Assembly (NCBI GenBank): GCA_002393895.1
Contig: DGUE01000017.1
Span: forward strand, 1 to 16,249
Source of the DNA: Bacteroidales bacterium UBA4318
GTDB lineage: Bacteria > Bacteroidota > Bacteroidia > Bacteroidales > UBA932
DNA: 16,249 bases
Direction: 5' to 3'
In this document: piece by piece, positions 1 through 10,139 of the stretch
Numbering within the stretch: position 1 is the stretch's first letter
How the letters are laid out: each line of letters begins with the position of its first letter
Program-made: the position numbers and the translations under genes
The notes under the pieces: model-generated
Database searches by the model: none
What the model was told of the DNA's origin: nothing
Seen by the model: the letters and a program-made list of their open reading frames with translations, nothing else

Positions 1-56
1 AAGGCTCCGACGCAGATGCCAAGATTGAGGCTCTGACTAAGCAGTTCGTGAAGTAA
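1..56 (+). CDS. 3' end of an unidentified gene
   Basis: The third forward frame is open from the window edge and ends at a TAA at 54-56. It encodes a charged C-terminal tail, GSDADAKIEALTKQFVK. The tail is too short to assign a family. Its last 20 bases overlap the 3' end of nth on the other strand, so the two genes converge tail to tail. It could be chance coding, but the good fit of codon use and the clean stop make a real gene end more likely than not. Confidence 0.55.
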   Translation, partial: GSDADAKIEALTKQFVK

Positions 57-675
57 AATCCCTGCACCACTCCTTCAGAGGGCAGGTTTCGCATTTCGGG
101 CGCTGTGCCGTGCAGGTATAGCGCCCGTGAAGTAATATCCAGTGGTGCGCTATCGGACGTATGTCCAGGGGGATATGCCTTTCAAGGTCGAGCTCTACAG
201 CCCTCGGAGTTGTGCCGCGGCTGAGGCCGAGGCGTCTCGCGACGCGGAAAACATGTGTGTCCACGGCTACCACGGGTTCGTTGTAAAGGATTGATGCAAC
301 GACGTTTGCTGTCTTGCGGCCGGCTCCCGGAAGCTTCATGAGATTGTCTACGTCCGAGGGAATCTTCCCGTCGAAATCTGACATAACCTTGCGGGCCATC
401 GCGGCCAGGTTGCGGGCCTTGTTGTTGGGGTAGGAGACTGATTTGATGAAAGGGTAGATATCCTCCTCAGTGGCTTTCGACAGCGCTTCCACAGTAGGGA
501 AGGCATCGAAAAGCGCGGGGGTTACGAGATTCACCCTTTTATCTGTGCACTGCGCGGAAAGAATAACTGAAACGAGCAGTTCATAGTCGCTGTTGAAATG
601 CAGTTCAGACTCTGCGACTGGCACGTTGTTCCGGAAGTAGTCCAGTACGGCTCCGTATCTTTCTTTGAGGGTCAT
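37..675 (-). CDS. nth: Endonuclease III (DNA glycosylase/AP lyase)
   Basis: Base-excision repair enzyme that removes oxidised pyrimidines and cleaves the abasic site by beta-elimination. The 212-residue length is usual for Nth. The helix-hairpin-helix LPGAGRKTANVV lies at about residues 115-126 and contains the catalytic lysine K121. The general-base aspartate is D139 in VAVDTHVFRV. The 4Fe-4S cluster ligands C188, C195, C198 and C204 have the canonical C-x6-C-x2-C-x5-C spacing. The N-terminal half carries the family segment SAQCTDKRVN (residues 40-49). The ATG overlaps the stop codon of the upstream ftsE as ATGA, which indicates translational coupling and one transcript. Its stop lies inside the end of the convergent gene at the window edge. 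Confidence 0.97.
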   Translation of the reverse strand: MTLKERYGAVLDYFRNNVPVAESELHFNSDYELLVSVILSAQCTDKRVNLVTPALFDAFPTVEALSKATEEDIYPFIKSVSYPNNKARNLAAMARKVMSDFDGKIPSDVDNLMKLPGAGRKTANVVASILYNEPVVAVDTHVFRVARRLGLSRGTTPRAVELDLERHIPLDIRPIAHHWILLHGRYTCTAQRPKCETCPLKEWCRDFTSRTA

Positions 676-1337
676 TGCTCAGTGCAGCTTTCGTCCTGGC
701 AGACGAAAACCCTGCCGGGATAGCGTTCCACTATGCTCTTGTCGTGAGTGACCATTATCAGCGTGGTTCCGTTTTCCTTGTTGAGTTTGTTTAGAAGCTG
801 GAGTATCTCTTCCGTGGTTTCCTCGTCGAGGTTGCCTGTGGGCTCATCTGCCAGAATCACCTCGGGTTCGTTGAGCAGGGCCCTGGCGATGGCTATGCGC
901 TGCTGCTCGCCACCGGAAAGCTGGTGGGGCATCTTGTGGGCCTTGGTAGTCATTCCAACGGCCTCCAGTACCTCGTCGATACGTGCGTCTGCCTTGCTGC
1001 GGTCTTTCCACCCGGTTGCCTTGAGGATGAAGTCCAGGTTCTCCCACACGCTGCGGTCCATCAGCAGGCGGAAATCCTGGAAGACCACTCCCAGCTTACG
1101 GCGGAGTCTGGGGATATCCCTCTGCTTGATTCCTTTCAGTTTGAAACCACATACTTCCGCTTCTCCGGAGCCGATGGGATGCTCTGCGGTTATGGTGCGG
1201 ATGATGGATGTTTTGCCGCTTCCGACCTTGCCAAGAATGTATGCCAGATCGCCTTTTTCGACCTCCATGTCGAGGCCATGTACGACGACGTTGCCGCCTG
1301 CGATTATGTCTGCGTTGTGAAAGGAAATTAGAGTCAT
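672..1337 (-). CDS. ftsE: FtsE-like ABC transporter ATPase
   Basis: Cytoplasmic ABC ATPase that, in the FtsE family, works with the membrane protein FtsX to control cell-wall hydrolases at the division site. In the 221-residue product the Walker A is GKVGSGKT (36-43), the Q-loop glutamine is Q87 in VVFQDF, the signature is LSGGEQQR (140-147), Walker B ends in the catalytic E165 (ILADEPTG), and the switch histidine is H198 (VTHD). The GKVGSGKT form of Walker A and the C-terminal PGRVFVC are typical of the Bacteroidota FtsE clade as I recall it; LolD is the main alternative. The start is placed at the ATG at 1337; an in-frame TTG two codons upstream is less likely. No ftsX is adjacent, which is common in this phylum. 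It overlaps nth by 4 bases. Confidence 0.85.
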   Translation of the reverse strand: MTLISFHNADIIAGGNVVVHGLDMEVEKGDLAYILGKVGSGKTSIIRTITAEHPIGSGEAEVCGFKLKGIKQRDIPRLRRKLGVVFQDFRLLMDRSVWENLDFILKATGWKDRSKADARIDEVLEAVGMTTKAHKMPHQLSGGEQQRIAIARALLNEPEVILADEPTGNLDEETTEEILQLLNKLNKENGTTLIMVTHDKSIVERYPGRVFVCQDESCTEQ

Positions 1338-1340
1338 ACG

Positions 1341-1348
1341 CAAATATA
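1341..1348 (-). promoter_or_regulatory. Possible -7 box for ftsE-nth
   Basis: Read on the minus strand this is TATATTTG, a match to the Bacteroidota -7 consensus TAnnTTTG. It lies only 3 bases before the ftsE ATG, so transcription would begin at or next to the start codon (leaderless or nearly so). No convincing -33 TTTG is visible, so it may be chance in AT-rich DNA. Confidence 0.35.
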
Positions 1349-1391
1349 CATTTTATTTGGTTCAGATGCTTAAAAATTGAGAAAAAATGAC

Positions 1392-1399
1392 TATATTTG
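1392..1399 (+). promoter_or_regulatory. Probable -7 box for the nine-gene run
   Basis: TATATTTG matches the Bacteroidota sigma -7 consensus TAnnTTTG and lies 22 bases before the ATG of the TPR gene, which would leave a short untranslated leader. A clear -33 TTTG is not found at the usual distance. The leader is AT-rich with no Shine-Dalgarno sequence, as usual in this phylum. Confidence 0.5.
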
Positions 1400-1421
1400 A
1401 AGATTAGAAATTAACGATTCT

Positions 1422-4373
1422 ATGAAACATACTTTTTTGCTGACCGTTACGGCAGTGTCGTTGCTTTTTTCTTTTTCTGTGCGCGCGGGCGCGCAGGAGA
1501 ATGAAAAGTCCTTTCAGGATGCTGTAAACCTCTATCAGAATGGGGCTTACGAGAGAGCGCGTGCTATTTTTGAGGAGCTTGGGGACCCTATGTCCAGCGC
1601 CTATGCCGTTCTCTGTGCCATCAAAGGGGAAGACGATGACTACGCCCGTGTCTTCTGGGAGTATAACGACAAGTATCCCGAAACCGTCCTCGGCAACAGG
1701 ATACGTTACGAATATGCCGGGAAACTTTTCGCAAAGGAAGATTACGCCGGAGCGGCCAATATGCTCCAGCAGGTCAGTGAGACCAGGCTGGATCCTGCCG
1801 ACCTGCTGAACTATAATTTCCGCCGTGGCTACTGTGCCTACGCGAACGGCAGGTATGACGAAGCCATAACCTATCTCTACAAGGTTGAAGCTGCTCCAAA
1901 GAGCAGTCTCACCAACCCTGCCCGCTATCACCTTGGATACATTGCCTACAACGGCGGGCAGTTCGATGTTGCAGAAAAATGGTTCAGGCTCATAGAGCAG
2001 GACGAAAGATTCCAGGCCATAGCGAGCTACTACATTCTCGAGTGCCGCTTCATGAAGAAGGACTACGACTACATTGTGGAGAATGGCCCGGCGATGCTGG
2101 AGCAGGCCCCCGAGGAGCGCAAGGTCCGTCTTGCGAGGATAATCTCCGAGTCTTTCCTGGTTAAGGGAGACAAGAATAAGGCGCTTGCGTACTACATGAT
2201 GGAGGGCGAGAAGGACATTCAGTCCCGTTCAGACCTTTACCATGCCGGTTCCGTGCTCTACGCAGTGCAGGACTACAAGGGTGCCATCGAGAAGTTTTCG
2301 AAGATGGAGAACAGGATAGATTCCCTCGGGCAGGTTGCAAACTATCAGCTTGCATACTCCTACATCCGCACCGGCAACAAGGTGGCTGCTTCGGATTCTT
2401 TCCGGGATGCTTCCCAGGCGGGGTATGACCCCCGTATCCAGGAAGATGCCTGGTTCAATTATGCCAAGCTCGCCTTCGACCTGAACAACGACATGTCCGT
2501 GTTCGGGGGATACCTGCAGCAGTACCCGCAGACCACCCGCAGGGAACAGATCTATAATTACCTGGCTATTGCCGCCCTGAACGCCAAGGATTACTCCGCT
2601 GCCATCGAGGCCTATTCCAACATCGAAGAGCTTACTGAGGAGCAGCTCGGCAACTACCTGAAAGCCAATTATCTGCGTGCAAGCCAGCTGGCTTCATCAG
2701 GGGCATGGACAGATGCCGTGGCCTATTTCCGTTCGGCTGCTTTCAACCTTCCCAAGAACGACAGGTACGCCCAGCTTTCCCGCTACTGGCTGGCGGAATC
2801 CCTTTTCAACAGCGGGGATTATGCCTCGGCAGCAGAAGTTTACGAAGACCTTTACAACATCTCGGCGCTCTACAACCGGAGTGAGGGCAAGATGCTCACC
2901 TACAACATCGGTTACGCCAATTATAACCAGGGGAAATACGAAACTGCTGCCCGCTGGCTGGACCAGTATATCAATTCCGCAGATCCCGTCGGCCGCAAGG
3001 ATGCCCTTGTCCGCCGTGCGGATTGCGACTTCGCCCGGCACAACTACAAGGCAGCCATCACCTCTTACAAGAGGGTGCTGGACACCTACTACGATGTAAA
3101 CGACATCTATCCTTACTACCAGCAGGCCCTTGCATATGGCCTTTCCGGAAACAAGAAAGAGAAAGTGAACGTGCTTTCGCGGGTGGCCACTGCATCTGCA
3201 GATGCCCCCATGTATTCGGAAGCCATGTACGAACTGGGGCGTGCCTATATGGAAACGGATAACAACCAGATGGCGGTGAGCACTTTCGGGAAGCTCCAGA
3301 CTACCACATCGGATAACACCTATGCCGCCCGCGCCCTGATCGGCCGGGGCATGGCCCACCGCAATATGAAAGAGTATGCGAAGGCTGTGGAGGATTACAA
3401 GCAGGTGGTAGACCTTCTGCCCCAGAGTGAATTTGCCGAGGAGGCACTCATGGCCATCAACTCCATCTACCAGACCACAAACGAGCCCGAGAAGTTCCTG
3501 GAATACATGCAGTCCCGCAACATAACCGTGGGCAAGACTCCCAAGGAGCGCGAGACCATCTACTTCAATACTGCTGAGCAGATTTACCTTTCCGGTGGAT
3601 TCGACCGTGCCGTGACTTCTTTCCAGAAATACCTTCAGGACTATCCTGACGGAGAAAAGAGGGGAGATGCGTGGTTCTATCTTGCCGATTCCTATCGTGC
3701 CCTTTCCGAGAAGGAAAAGGCCTGTTCGGCATACAAACTTGCTTTCGATGAGCTCAAGGAAGGGTCTTTCGCGGAAACGGCGGCCTACAACTATGCCAAG
3801 CTTTCCTTCGAGATGCAACACTATTCCGATGCATACGAAGGCTTCTGTGCCTTGCTGGATATGGCCAAGATGGAAGAGAACCGTGCTGCTGCCAGACTGG
3901 GAAAGATGCGCTCCGCATATCAGGGGCACAGTTATGAAGATGCCATTGCCGCAGCACGCGACATCATCTCCAACAGCCCCACGGCCGCAGAGCAGCGGGA
4001 GGGCTGGTTTGTGGAGGCCAAGTCGCTGCTTGCCACGAGCCATCGCGACGAGGCATATATGTTCTTCCGCAAGCTGGCAGAGCAGCCTTCCACTCCCGAG
4101 GGGGCCGAGTCTTATTACATGATAGTACGCGACCTTTGTGATTCCGGCGAATTCATCAAGCTGGAAGACAAGGTGTACGAGTTCGCATCTAAGTGCGGGG
4201 ACCAGACCTACTGGCTCGCTAAGTGCTACATCGTCCTGGGAGACGGCTTCCGTGAGCAGGGAAAGCTCGCCCAGGCACGTGCCACCTGGGAGAGCATCAG
4301 GGATGGATACACCGCTTATGGCGAAGGCGATGATGTTTTGGAATCTGTTAACCAGAGAATTGCCGCATTATGA
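1422..4373 (+). CDS. Secreted TPR-repeat protein (983 aa)
   Basis: An exported protein made almost wholly of tetratricopeptide-type helical repeats, probably a periplasmic or outer-membrane-associated scaffold. Residues 1-24 form a signal peptide (basic start, hydrophobic LLTVTAVSLLFSFSV, likely cut after AGA). From there to the C-terminus repeats recur roughly every 34-40 residues, for example NLYQNGAYERARAIFEELG near the start, and AWFYLADSYRALSEKEKACS in the last third. No enzymatic motif was seen. Its stop overlaps the start of the next gene as ATGA, so it is translationally coupled to an outer-membrane beta-barrel protein; the two may act together at the outer membrane. Similar TPR proteins are often annotated in Bacteroidales without a known function. 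The family is clear; the function is not known. Confidence 0.88.
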   Translation: MKHTFLLTVTAVSLLFSFSVRAGAQENEKSFQDAVNLYQNGAYERARAIFEELGDPMSSAYAVLCAIKGEDDDYARVFWEYNDKYPETVLGNRIRYEYAGKLFAKEDYAGAANMLQQVSETRLDPADLLNYNFRRGYCAYANGRYDEAITYLYKVEAAPKSSLTNPARYHLGYIAYNGGQFDVAEKWFRLIEQDERFQAIASYYILECRFMKKDYDYIVENGPAMLEQAPEERKVRLARIISESFLVKGDKNKALAYYMMEGEKDIQSRSDLYHAGSVLYAVQDYKGAIEKFSKMENRIDSLGQVANYQLAYSYIRTGNKVAASDSFRDASQAGYDPRIQEDAWFNYAKLAFDLNNDMSVFGGYLQQYPQTTRREQIYNYLAIAALNAKDYSAAIEAYSNIEELTEEQLGNYLKANYLRASQLASSGAWTDAVAYFRSAAFNLPKNDRYAQLSRYWLAESLFNSGDYASAAEVYEDLYNISALYNRSEGKMLTYNIGYANYNQGKYETAARWLDQYINSADPVGRKDALVRRADCDFARHNYKAAITSYKRVLDTYYDVNDIYPYYQQALAYGLSGNKKEKVNVLSRVATASADAPMYSEAMYELGRAYMETDNNQMAVSTFGKLQTTTSDNTYAARALIGRGMAHRNMKEYAKAVEDYKQVVDLLPQSEFAEEALMAINSIYQTTNEPEKFLEYMQSRNITVGKTPKERETIYFNTAEQIYLSGGFDRAVTSFQKYLQDYPDGEKRGDAWFYLADSYRALSEKEKACSAYKLAFDELKEGSFAETAAYNYAKLSFEMQHYSDAYEGFCALLDMAKMEENRAAARLGKMRSAYQGHSYEDAIAAARDIISNSPTAAEQREGWFVEAKSLLATSHRDEAYMFFRKLAEQPSTPEGAESYYMIVRDLCDSGEFIKLEDKVYEFASKCGDQTYWLAKCYIVLGDGFREQGKLAQARATWESIRDGYTAYGEGDDVLESVNQRIAAL

Positions 4374-5959
4374 GAAAATCGATATATACGCTGATTGCTG
4401 CTGCGTTCGTTTACGCAGTGCCTGCTTTCTCACAGAACCTGAACCCTCAGGTGCAGGTTACCAACGATTATAAGGCCGAGATGGGAACGTCTGCCAAGCA
4501 GTCTGTTCCTCTGGAGATCCCGGATTCCCTTACGAGTTTCCGCACATCGGTAAGCTACGACGTGTTCTCCACGCCCTATAAGGGATCTTATGAATTCGTG
4601 CCCTACGAGATAAGTGTCACACCCCAGAAACCCGCTTCGGATTACAGCAGGTTTTATCTGAAGGCCGGGGCCGGTTACACGCTCCGTCCTGAGCTTCAGT
4701 TTGTATGGACTCCCATACGCCAGCTGTCCGGGAATACCCTGTCGGTTTTTAACAACTTTAGCGGGTATGCCGGAAACTACAGCACGCTGGATCCCCGTCA
4801 GGATTACTCCGGATATGATTTCGGCGAGAACTTTGGCGTGGAAGGGCGTTATTTTGCCCGTAGTTTTGCACTTAGCTATGGCTTGAACTATAATGGTATC
4901 TTTACTTCCGACTTCGCCCTCAACGGCATTTTCAACGATTTTGCCTTGAATGGAAGGATACGCTCTGACGCAGATGCCAAGCTCGTTTATGATTTTGCCC
5001 TTGAAGCAGGGCAGTCTTTCGATGCCCAGGTATCCCAGACTTCGGTCAAGGCTCAGGGAGGTTTTTTCCCAAACTGGATGCTCCCGTTCGACCTGAGGGT
5101 GGATTTCAATATTGAAGCCGATATCTATGAAAACGGTGGATTTGACAACGTCTTCGTTGCACAGATATCCCCCAAGGCCCTTTTCGACTGGGATCCCGTC
5201 CGCCTCAGCGCCGGGGTTACCCTCAGTCCCGCCAGTGACATCCAGTGGTTGTATCCGGATGTGATGATTACAGCCGATCTGCTGGATAATACCCTTCAGG
5301 CCTATGCCTTTGCAAAGGGAGGACAGTTCTCCAGGAGCTACGCAGACCTCAAGAAGGAAGATCATTGGTTTGGCCCCTCCTATACAAATGTGCTGCGTCC
5401 AACACTTGAGCGTTTGAATGCGGCGCTTGGCGCAAGGGGAAGCGTATTCAAGTATCTGCAGTTCGATGTCCGCGGCGGTTGGGCTTCATACTCGGACGCT
5501 CCCATGCGCAGTTTCGCAGTGAGTGCCCCTGGTGCTGCCTTGATGGATTGCGGAATCAGGTATGCAGATTACAACACATGGTATGCAGATGCGGACATAC
5601 ATTGGAAATCTCCCCGTTTCGCCATGGACCTCGGCGTCCGTTATAAGTATACCAATATAGTGGCGAATATCAACTATCTGGATCTTCCTGCTTTGACCGG
5701 TTCTGCCCGGGCAGTTTACAACTGGAATTCCAGAATCTTTGCAGGAATCAGCTGCAACGCCCGCACTGAGCAGAAATCCTTGTCCCTTCCGGTTCCCGGA
5801 TTTGTGGATCTGGGCCTCGTGGGTGAGTACCGTTTCAACAGCCGCTTGGGCGCCTGGGCCAATGTGGGCAATCTCCTTAATGGGGATATAATCCTTTCGC
5901 CCCTGCATGTGCAGAGGGGCATCTACTGCACTGCAGGAATCAGTTTGAATATGAGATAA
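4370..5959 (+). CDS. Outer-membrane beta-barrel protein
   Basis: A 529-residue exported protein. Residues 1-21 are a signal peptide (LIAAAFVYAVPAFS, likely cut before QNLNP). After a soluble-looking segment to about residue 95, the rest shows many alternating polar/hydrophobic strands rich in Y, F, G and N, such as FYLKAGAGYTLRPELQFVWT and FALSYGLNYNGIF, ending in GISLNMR. This pattern is that of a transmembrane beta-barrel resembling the barrel part of TonB-dependent receptors, but with no plug domain or TonB box that I can see. It shares an ATGA overlap with the TPR gene and lies 34 bases before gyrB. Substrate and role are not recognisable; it could be a transport or assembly pore working with the TPR protein. 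Confidence 0.8.
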   Translation: MRKSIYTLIAAAFVYAVPAFSQNLNPQVQVTNDYKAEMGTSAKQSVPLEIPDSLTSFRTSVSYDVFSTPYKGSYEFVPYEISVTPQKPASDYSRFYLKAGAGYTLRPELQFVWTPIRQLSGNTLSVFNNFSGYAGNYSTLDPRQDYSGYDFGENFGVEGRYFARSFALSYGLNYNGIFTSDFALNGIFNDFALNGRIRSDADAKLVYDFALEAGQSFDAQVSQTSVKAQGGFFPNWMLPFDLRVDFNIEADIYENGGFDNVFVAQISPKALFDWDPVRLSAGVTLSPASDIQWLYPDVMITADLLDNTLQAYAFAKGGQFSRSYADLKKEDHWFGPSYTNVLRPTLERLNAALGARGSVFKYLQFDVRGGWASYSDAPMRSFAVSAPGAALMDCGIRYADYNTWYADADIHWKSPRFAMDLGVRYKYTNIVANINYLDLPALTGSARAVYNWNSRIFAGISCNARTEQKSLSLPVPGFVDLGLVGEYRFNSRLGAWANVGNLLNGDIILSPLHVQRGIYCTAGISLNMR

Positions 5960-5963
5960 TTAG

Positions 5964-8009
<2,046 letters not shown>

Positions 8010-8022
8010 ACCAAAAAACACT

Positions 8023-9285
8023 ATGTTAGACATTTTCGATCGCATTGCACGTGATTCCGGAGGCCCTATCGGCCAGTATTTCGAACAGGGCTTCGGCTAC
8101 TATATGTATCCCCGCCTCGAGGGTGAACTCGGCCCTCACATGATCTTCAACGGCATTCCGGTGCTGAACTGGAGTCTCAACAACTACCTCGGGCTCGCAA
8201 ACCATCCCGAGGTGCGCAAGGCTGATGCACAAGGTGCCGCCGACTGGGGTCTGGCTTATCCAATGGGCGCCCGCATGATGTCGGGGCATACCCGCTATCA
8301 TGAGAAACTTGAGAAGGTTCTCGCCGATTTCGAAAAGAAGGAGGATGCCTTCCTCTTCAACTTCGGTTACCAGGGAATAGTATCTACTATCGATGCCCTG
8401 CTTGCACGCCACGACGTGGTTGTGTACGACGCAGAGTGCCATGCATGCCTTCTGGACGGCATACGCCTCCACATTGGCAGCAAGTATAAATATCGTCACA
8501 ACAACATGGCCGATTGCGACAAGGTGCTCACACGTGCATGCGCAGAGGCCGAAGAAAATGGCGGCGGCGTGCTGCTCATTACCGAAGGCGTTTATGGAAT
8601 GACCGGCGCTCTTGGCAAACTGGATGAGATTGTCGCCCTCAAGAAGAAACACAATTTCCGCATTCTCATCGACGACGCCCACGGCTTCGGCCTCCTTGGC
8701 GAACACGGACGCGGAACCTCCGAGCATTTCGGTGTGATGGACGGGATCGACCTTTACATCGGCGCATTCGCAAAGAGCATGGCAAGTATAGGCGGATTCG
8801 TGGCCGGGCCTCACTACATCATCAACTACCTCCGCGCAAATATGCGCAGCCAGATGTATGCAAAGAGTCTCCCCATGCCTCTCGTGATAGGCAACCTGAA
8901 GCGTATGGAGATCATCGATTCCCCTGAGGGAGACGAACTCCGCAAGAAGTGCTGGGCCATCACCCATGCCATCCAGGACGGCTTCAAGAAGGAAGGATTC
9001 GATATCGGCGAAGCCGAAGCATGCGTTACTCCCGTTCATATCAAGGGCGGCATCGCCCAGGCAACCAAGATGGCGAAGGACCTGCGCGAGAACTATAAGA
9101 TCTTCTGCTCTATGGTCATCTATCCTGTTATCCCCAAGGGCATGATCATCTTCCGTATTGTCTGCACCGCAGCCCATACCATGGAAGATGTGGAATACAC
9201 TCTCAACGCCTTCAAGGAAATCAAGGCAAAGCTCGACGCCGGTCTTTACGACGGCGACGACATTGCCGCAATGACCGTTAAATAA
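8023..9285 (+). CDS. PLP-dependent alpha-oxoamine synthase, probable long-chain-base synthase
   Basis: A 420-residue enzyme of the alpha-oxoamine synthase family (AONS, Kbl, ALAS, serine palmitoyltransferase), which condenses an amino acid with an acyl thioester and releases CO2. Visible PLP residues are the ring-stacking H140 (AECHACLLDG), D217 and H220 (DDAHGFG), and the Schiff-base lysine K251 (FAKSMASIGGF), the last segment being closest to serine palmitoyltransferases. The usual G/S-rich substrate loop is replaced by YPMGARMMSGHTRYHEKLE, which distinguishes it from AONS and Kbl. I recall a clade with this loop in Bacteroidota and suspect it is the cysteate fatty-acyl transferase that starts capnine/sulfonolipid synthesis, but serine palmitoyltransferase remains possible. 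The ATG at 8023 is chosen; an in-frame extension to 7942 would lie inside gyrB. The next gene is an SDR, fitting the reductase step. Confidence 0.75.
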   Translation: MLDIFDRIARDSGGPIGQYFEQGFGYYMYPRLEGELGPHMIFNGIPVLNWSLNNYLGLANHPEVRKADAQGAADWGLAYPMGARMMSGHTRYHEKLEKVLADFEKKEDAFLFNFGYQGIVSTIDALLARHDVVVYDAECHACLLDGIRLHIGSKYKYRHNNMADCDKVLTRACAEAEENGGGVLLITEGVYGMTGALGKLDEIVALKKKHNFRILIDDAHGFGLLGEHGRGTSEHFGVMDGIDLYIGAFAKSMASIGGFVAGPHYIINYLRANMRSQMYAKSLPMPLVIGNLKRMEIIDSPEGDELRKKCWAITHAIQDGFKKEGFDIGEAEACVTPVHIKGGIAQATKMAKDLRENYKIFCSMVIYPVIPKGMIIFRIVCTAAHTMEDVEYTLNAFKEIKAKLDAGLYDGDDIAAMTVK

Positions 9286-9299
9286 TCATCATTCGTTAA

Positions 9300-9330
9300 A
9301 CTGTCATTCCGAACGAAGTGAAGGAATCTG
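9300..9330. repeat. Possible dispersed REP-like repeat at the SDR start
   Basis: The bases from 9302 to 9329 closely resemble a dispersed motif that I recall from many bacterial genomes (core CATTCCGAGCGAAGCGAGG), which produces spurious HSERSEE-type translations. Here ATTCC (9306-9310) can pair with GGAAT (9323-9327), and AC (9313-9314) with GT (9318-9319) around a GAA loop, where the usual form has GC/GC. It fills the AOS-SDR gap and covers the presumed GTG start. Only one copy lies in this window, so repeat status rests on resemblance. Confidence 0.45.
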
Positions 9331-10139
9331 TATATTTCAAAGACAAAGTGATAGTCGTCACCGGAGCCAGCTCGGGCATAGGGCTGGCTTCGGCACGGCT
9401 TTTCGGCAGCCTGGGCGCAAAGGTCGTGATGGCCGCCCGCAGGCTGGATAAACTGGAAGAACTGGCTTCTTCTGTGGCTCCCTCCGAGCGTGTCCTGTGC
9501 GTTAAGTGCGACGTGTCTTCAGAAGAGGACTGCAAGGCCATGGTCGATGCTGCGGTGGAGCGCTTCGGCGGGATAGACATCCTTGTGAATAATGCAGGCC
9601 TGTCCATGCGTGCCATGTTCAAAGACCTGGACCTCAAGGTGATACATTCCCTTATGGATGTGAACTTCTGGGGCACGGTGAACTGCACCAAGTACGCATT
9701 GCCGTATCTCCTGGAGCGCAAGGGGCAGGTGGTGGGAGTCATCAGCATTGCCGGCTATTCGGCATTGCCGGCCCGCACCGGGTACTCATCCTCAAAGTAT
9801 GCAATCCGCGGATTCCTGGATACTCTTCGCATCGAGCATCTGAAGGACGGCCTAGGAGTTCTGGTGTTCGCGCCTGGATATACTTCGTCCAATGTCCGCA
9901 ATGCCGCCCTCACCGCAGATGGCTCTGCGCAGGGGGAAACACCCTTGGATGAAGGAAAGTTGATGAGTGCCGAGGAGTGCGCAAAGCATCTTGCAAGGGC
10001 TCTTGCAAAGCGCAGGTCGCAGTGCATACTCACCGGCCTCGGCAAAGCTACGGTTTGGGCACACAGGCTCTTCCCTCGCCTTACCGACAAACTCACATAT
10101 AAGTACATAGCTAGAGAAGCCAACAGCCCCTTCAAATGA
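9318..10139 (+). CDS. Short-chain dehydrogenase, probable 3-ketosphinganine/3-ketocapnine reductase
   Basis: A 273-residue classical SDR. The cofactor loop TGASSGIG is at 15-22, NNAG at 91-94, and the catalytic triad is S143, Y156 and K160 (YSSSK). The double arginine R41-R42 after the second beta-strand suggests NADPH rather than NADH. The extended C-terminus (LGKATVWAHRLFPRL) resembles membrane-associated DHRS7/KDSR-like reductases more than FabG. Its position directly after an alpha-oxoamine synthase suggests that it reduces the 3-keto product of that enzyme. The start is a GTG at 9318, since an in-frame stop at 9297 and the absence of ATG rule out a longer form; this GTG lies within a repeat-like hairpin, so a start at the GTG at 9348 is conceivable but would cut into the first beta-strand. 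The stop overlaps the next gene as ATGA. Confidence 0.8.
   Translation: MKESVYFKDKVIVVTGASSGIGLASARLFGSLGAKVVMAARRLDKLEELASSVAPSERVLCVKCDVSSEEDCKAMVDAAVERFGGIDILVNNAGLSMRAMFKDLDLKVIHSLMDVNFWGTVNCTKYALPYLLERKGQVVGVISIAGYSALPARTGYSSSKYAIRGFLDTLRIEHLKDGLGVLVFAPGYTSSNVRNAALTADGSAQGETPLDEGKLMSAEECAKHLARALAKRRSQCILTGLGKATVWAHRLFPRLTDKLTYKYIAREANSPFK

Noticed and set aside
60..86. Weak inverted repeat CCTGC/GCAGG as a terminator for the plus-strand gene at the left edge.
   Set aside because: Only five pairs, a long loop and no clean T-tract; it lies within nth coding sequence including its iron-sulfur cysteine codons.
2697..4043. A 448-codon open frame on the minus strand.
   Set aside because: It lies wholly inside the TPR gene, its translation has no recognisable family or signal, and it follows from the codon bias of the real gene.
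4967..4981. Fifteen bases identical to 9-23, both encoding SDADAK-like peptides.
   Set aside because: Both are in coding sequence of unrelated proteins with the same codon preference; no flanking similarity suggests a repeat.
4430..5365. A 311-codon open frame on the minus strand under the beta-barrel gene.
   Set aside because: The plus-strand frame has a signal peptide, barrel pattern and ATGA coupling; the reverse frame has no such support.
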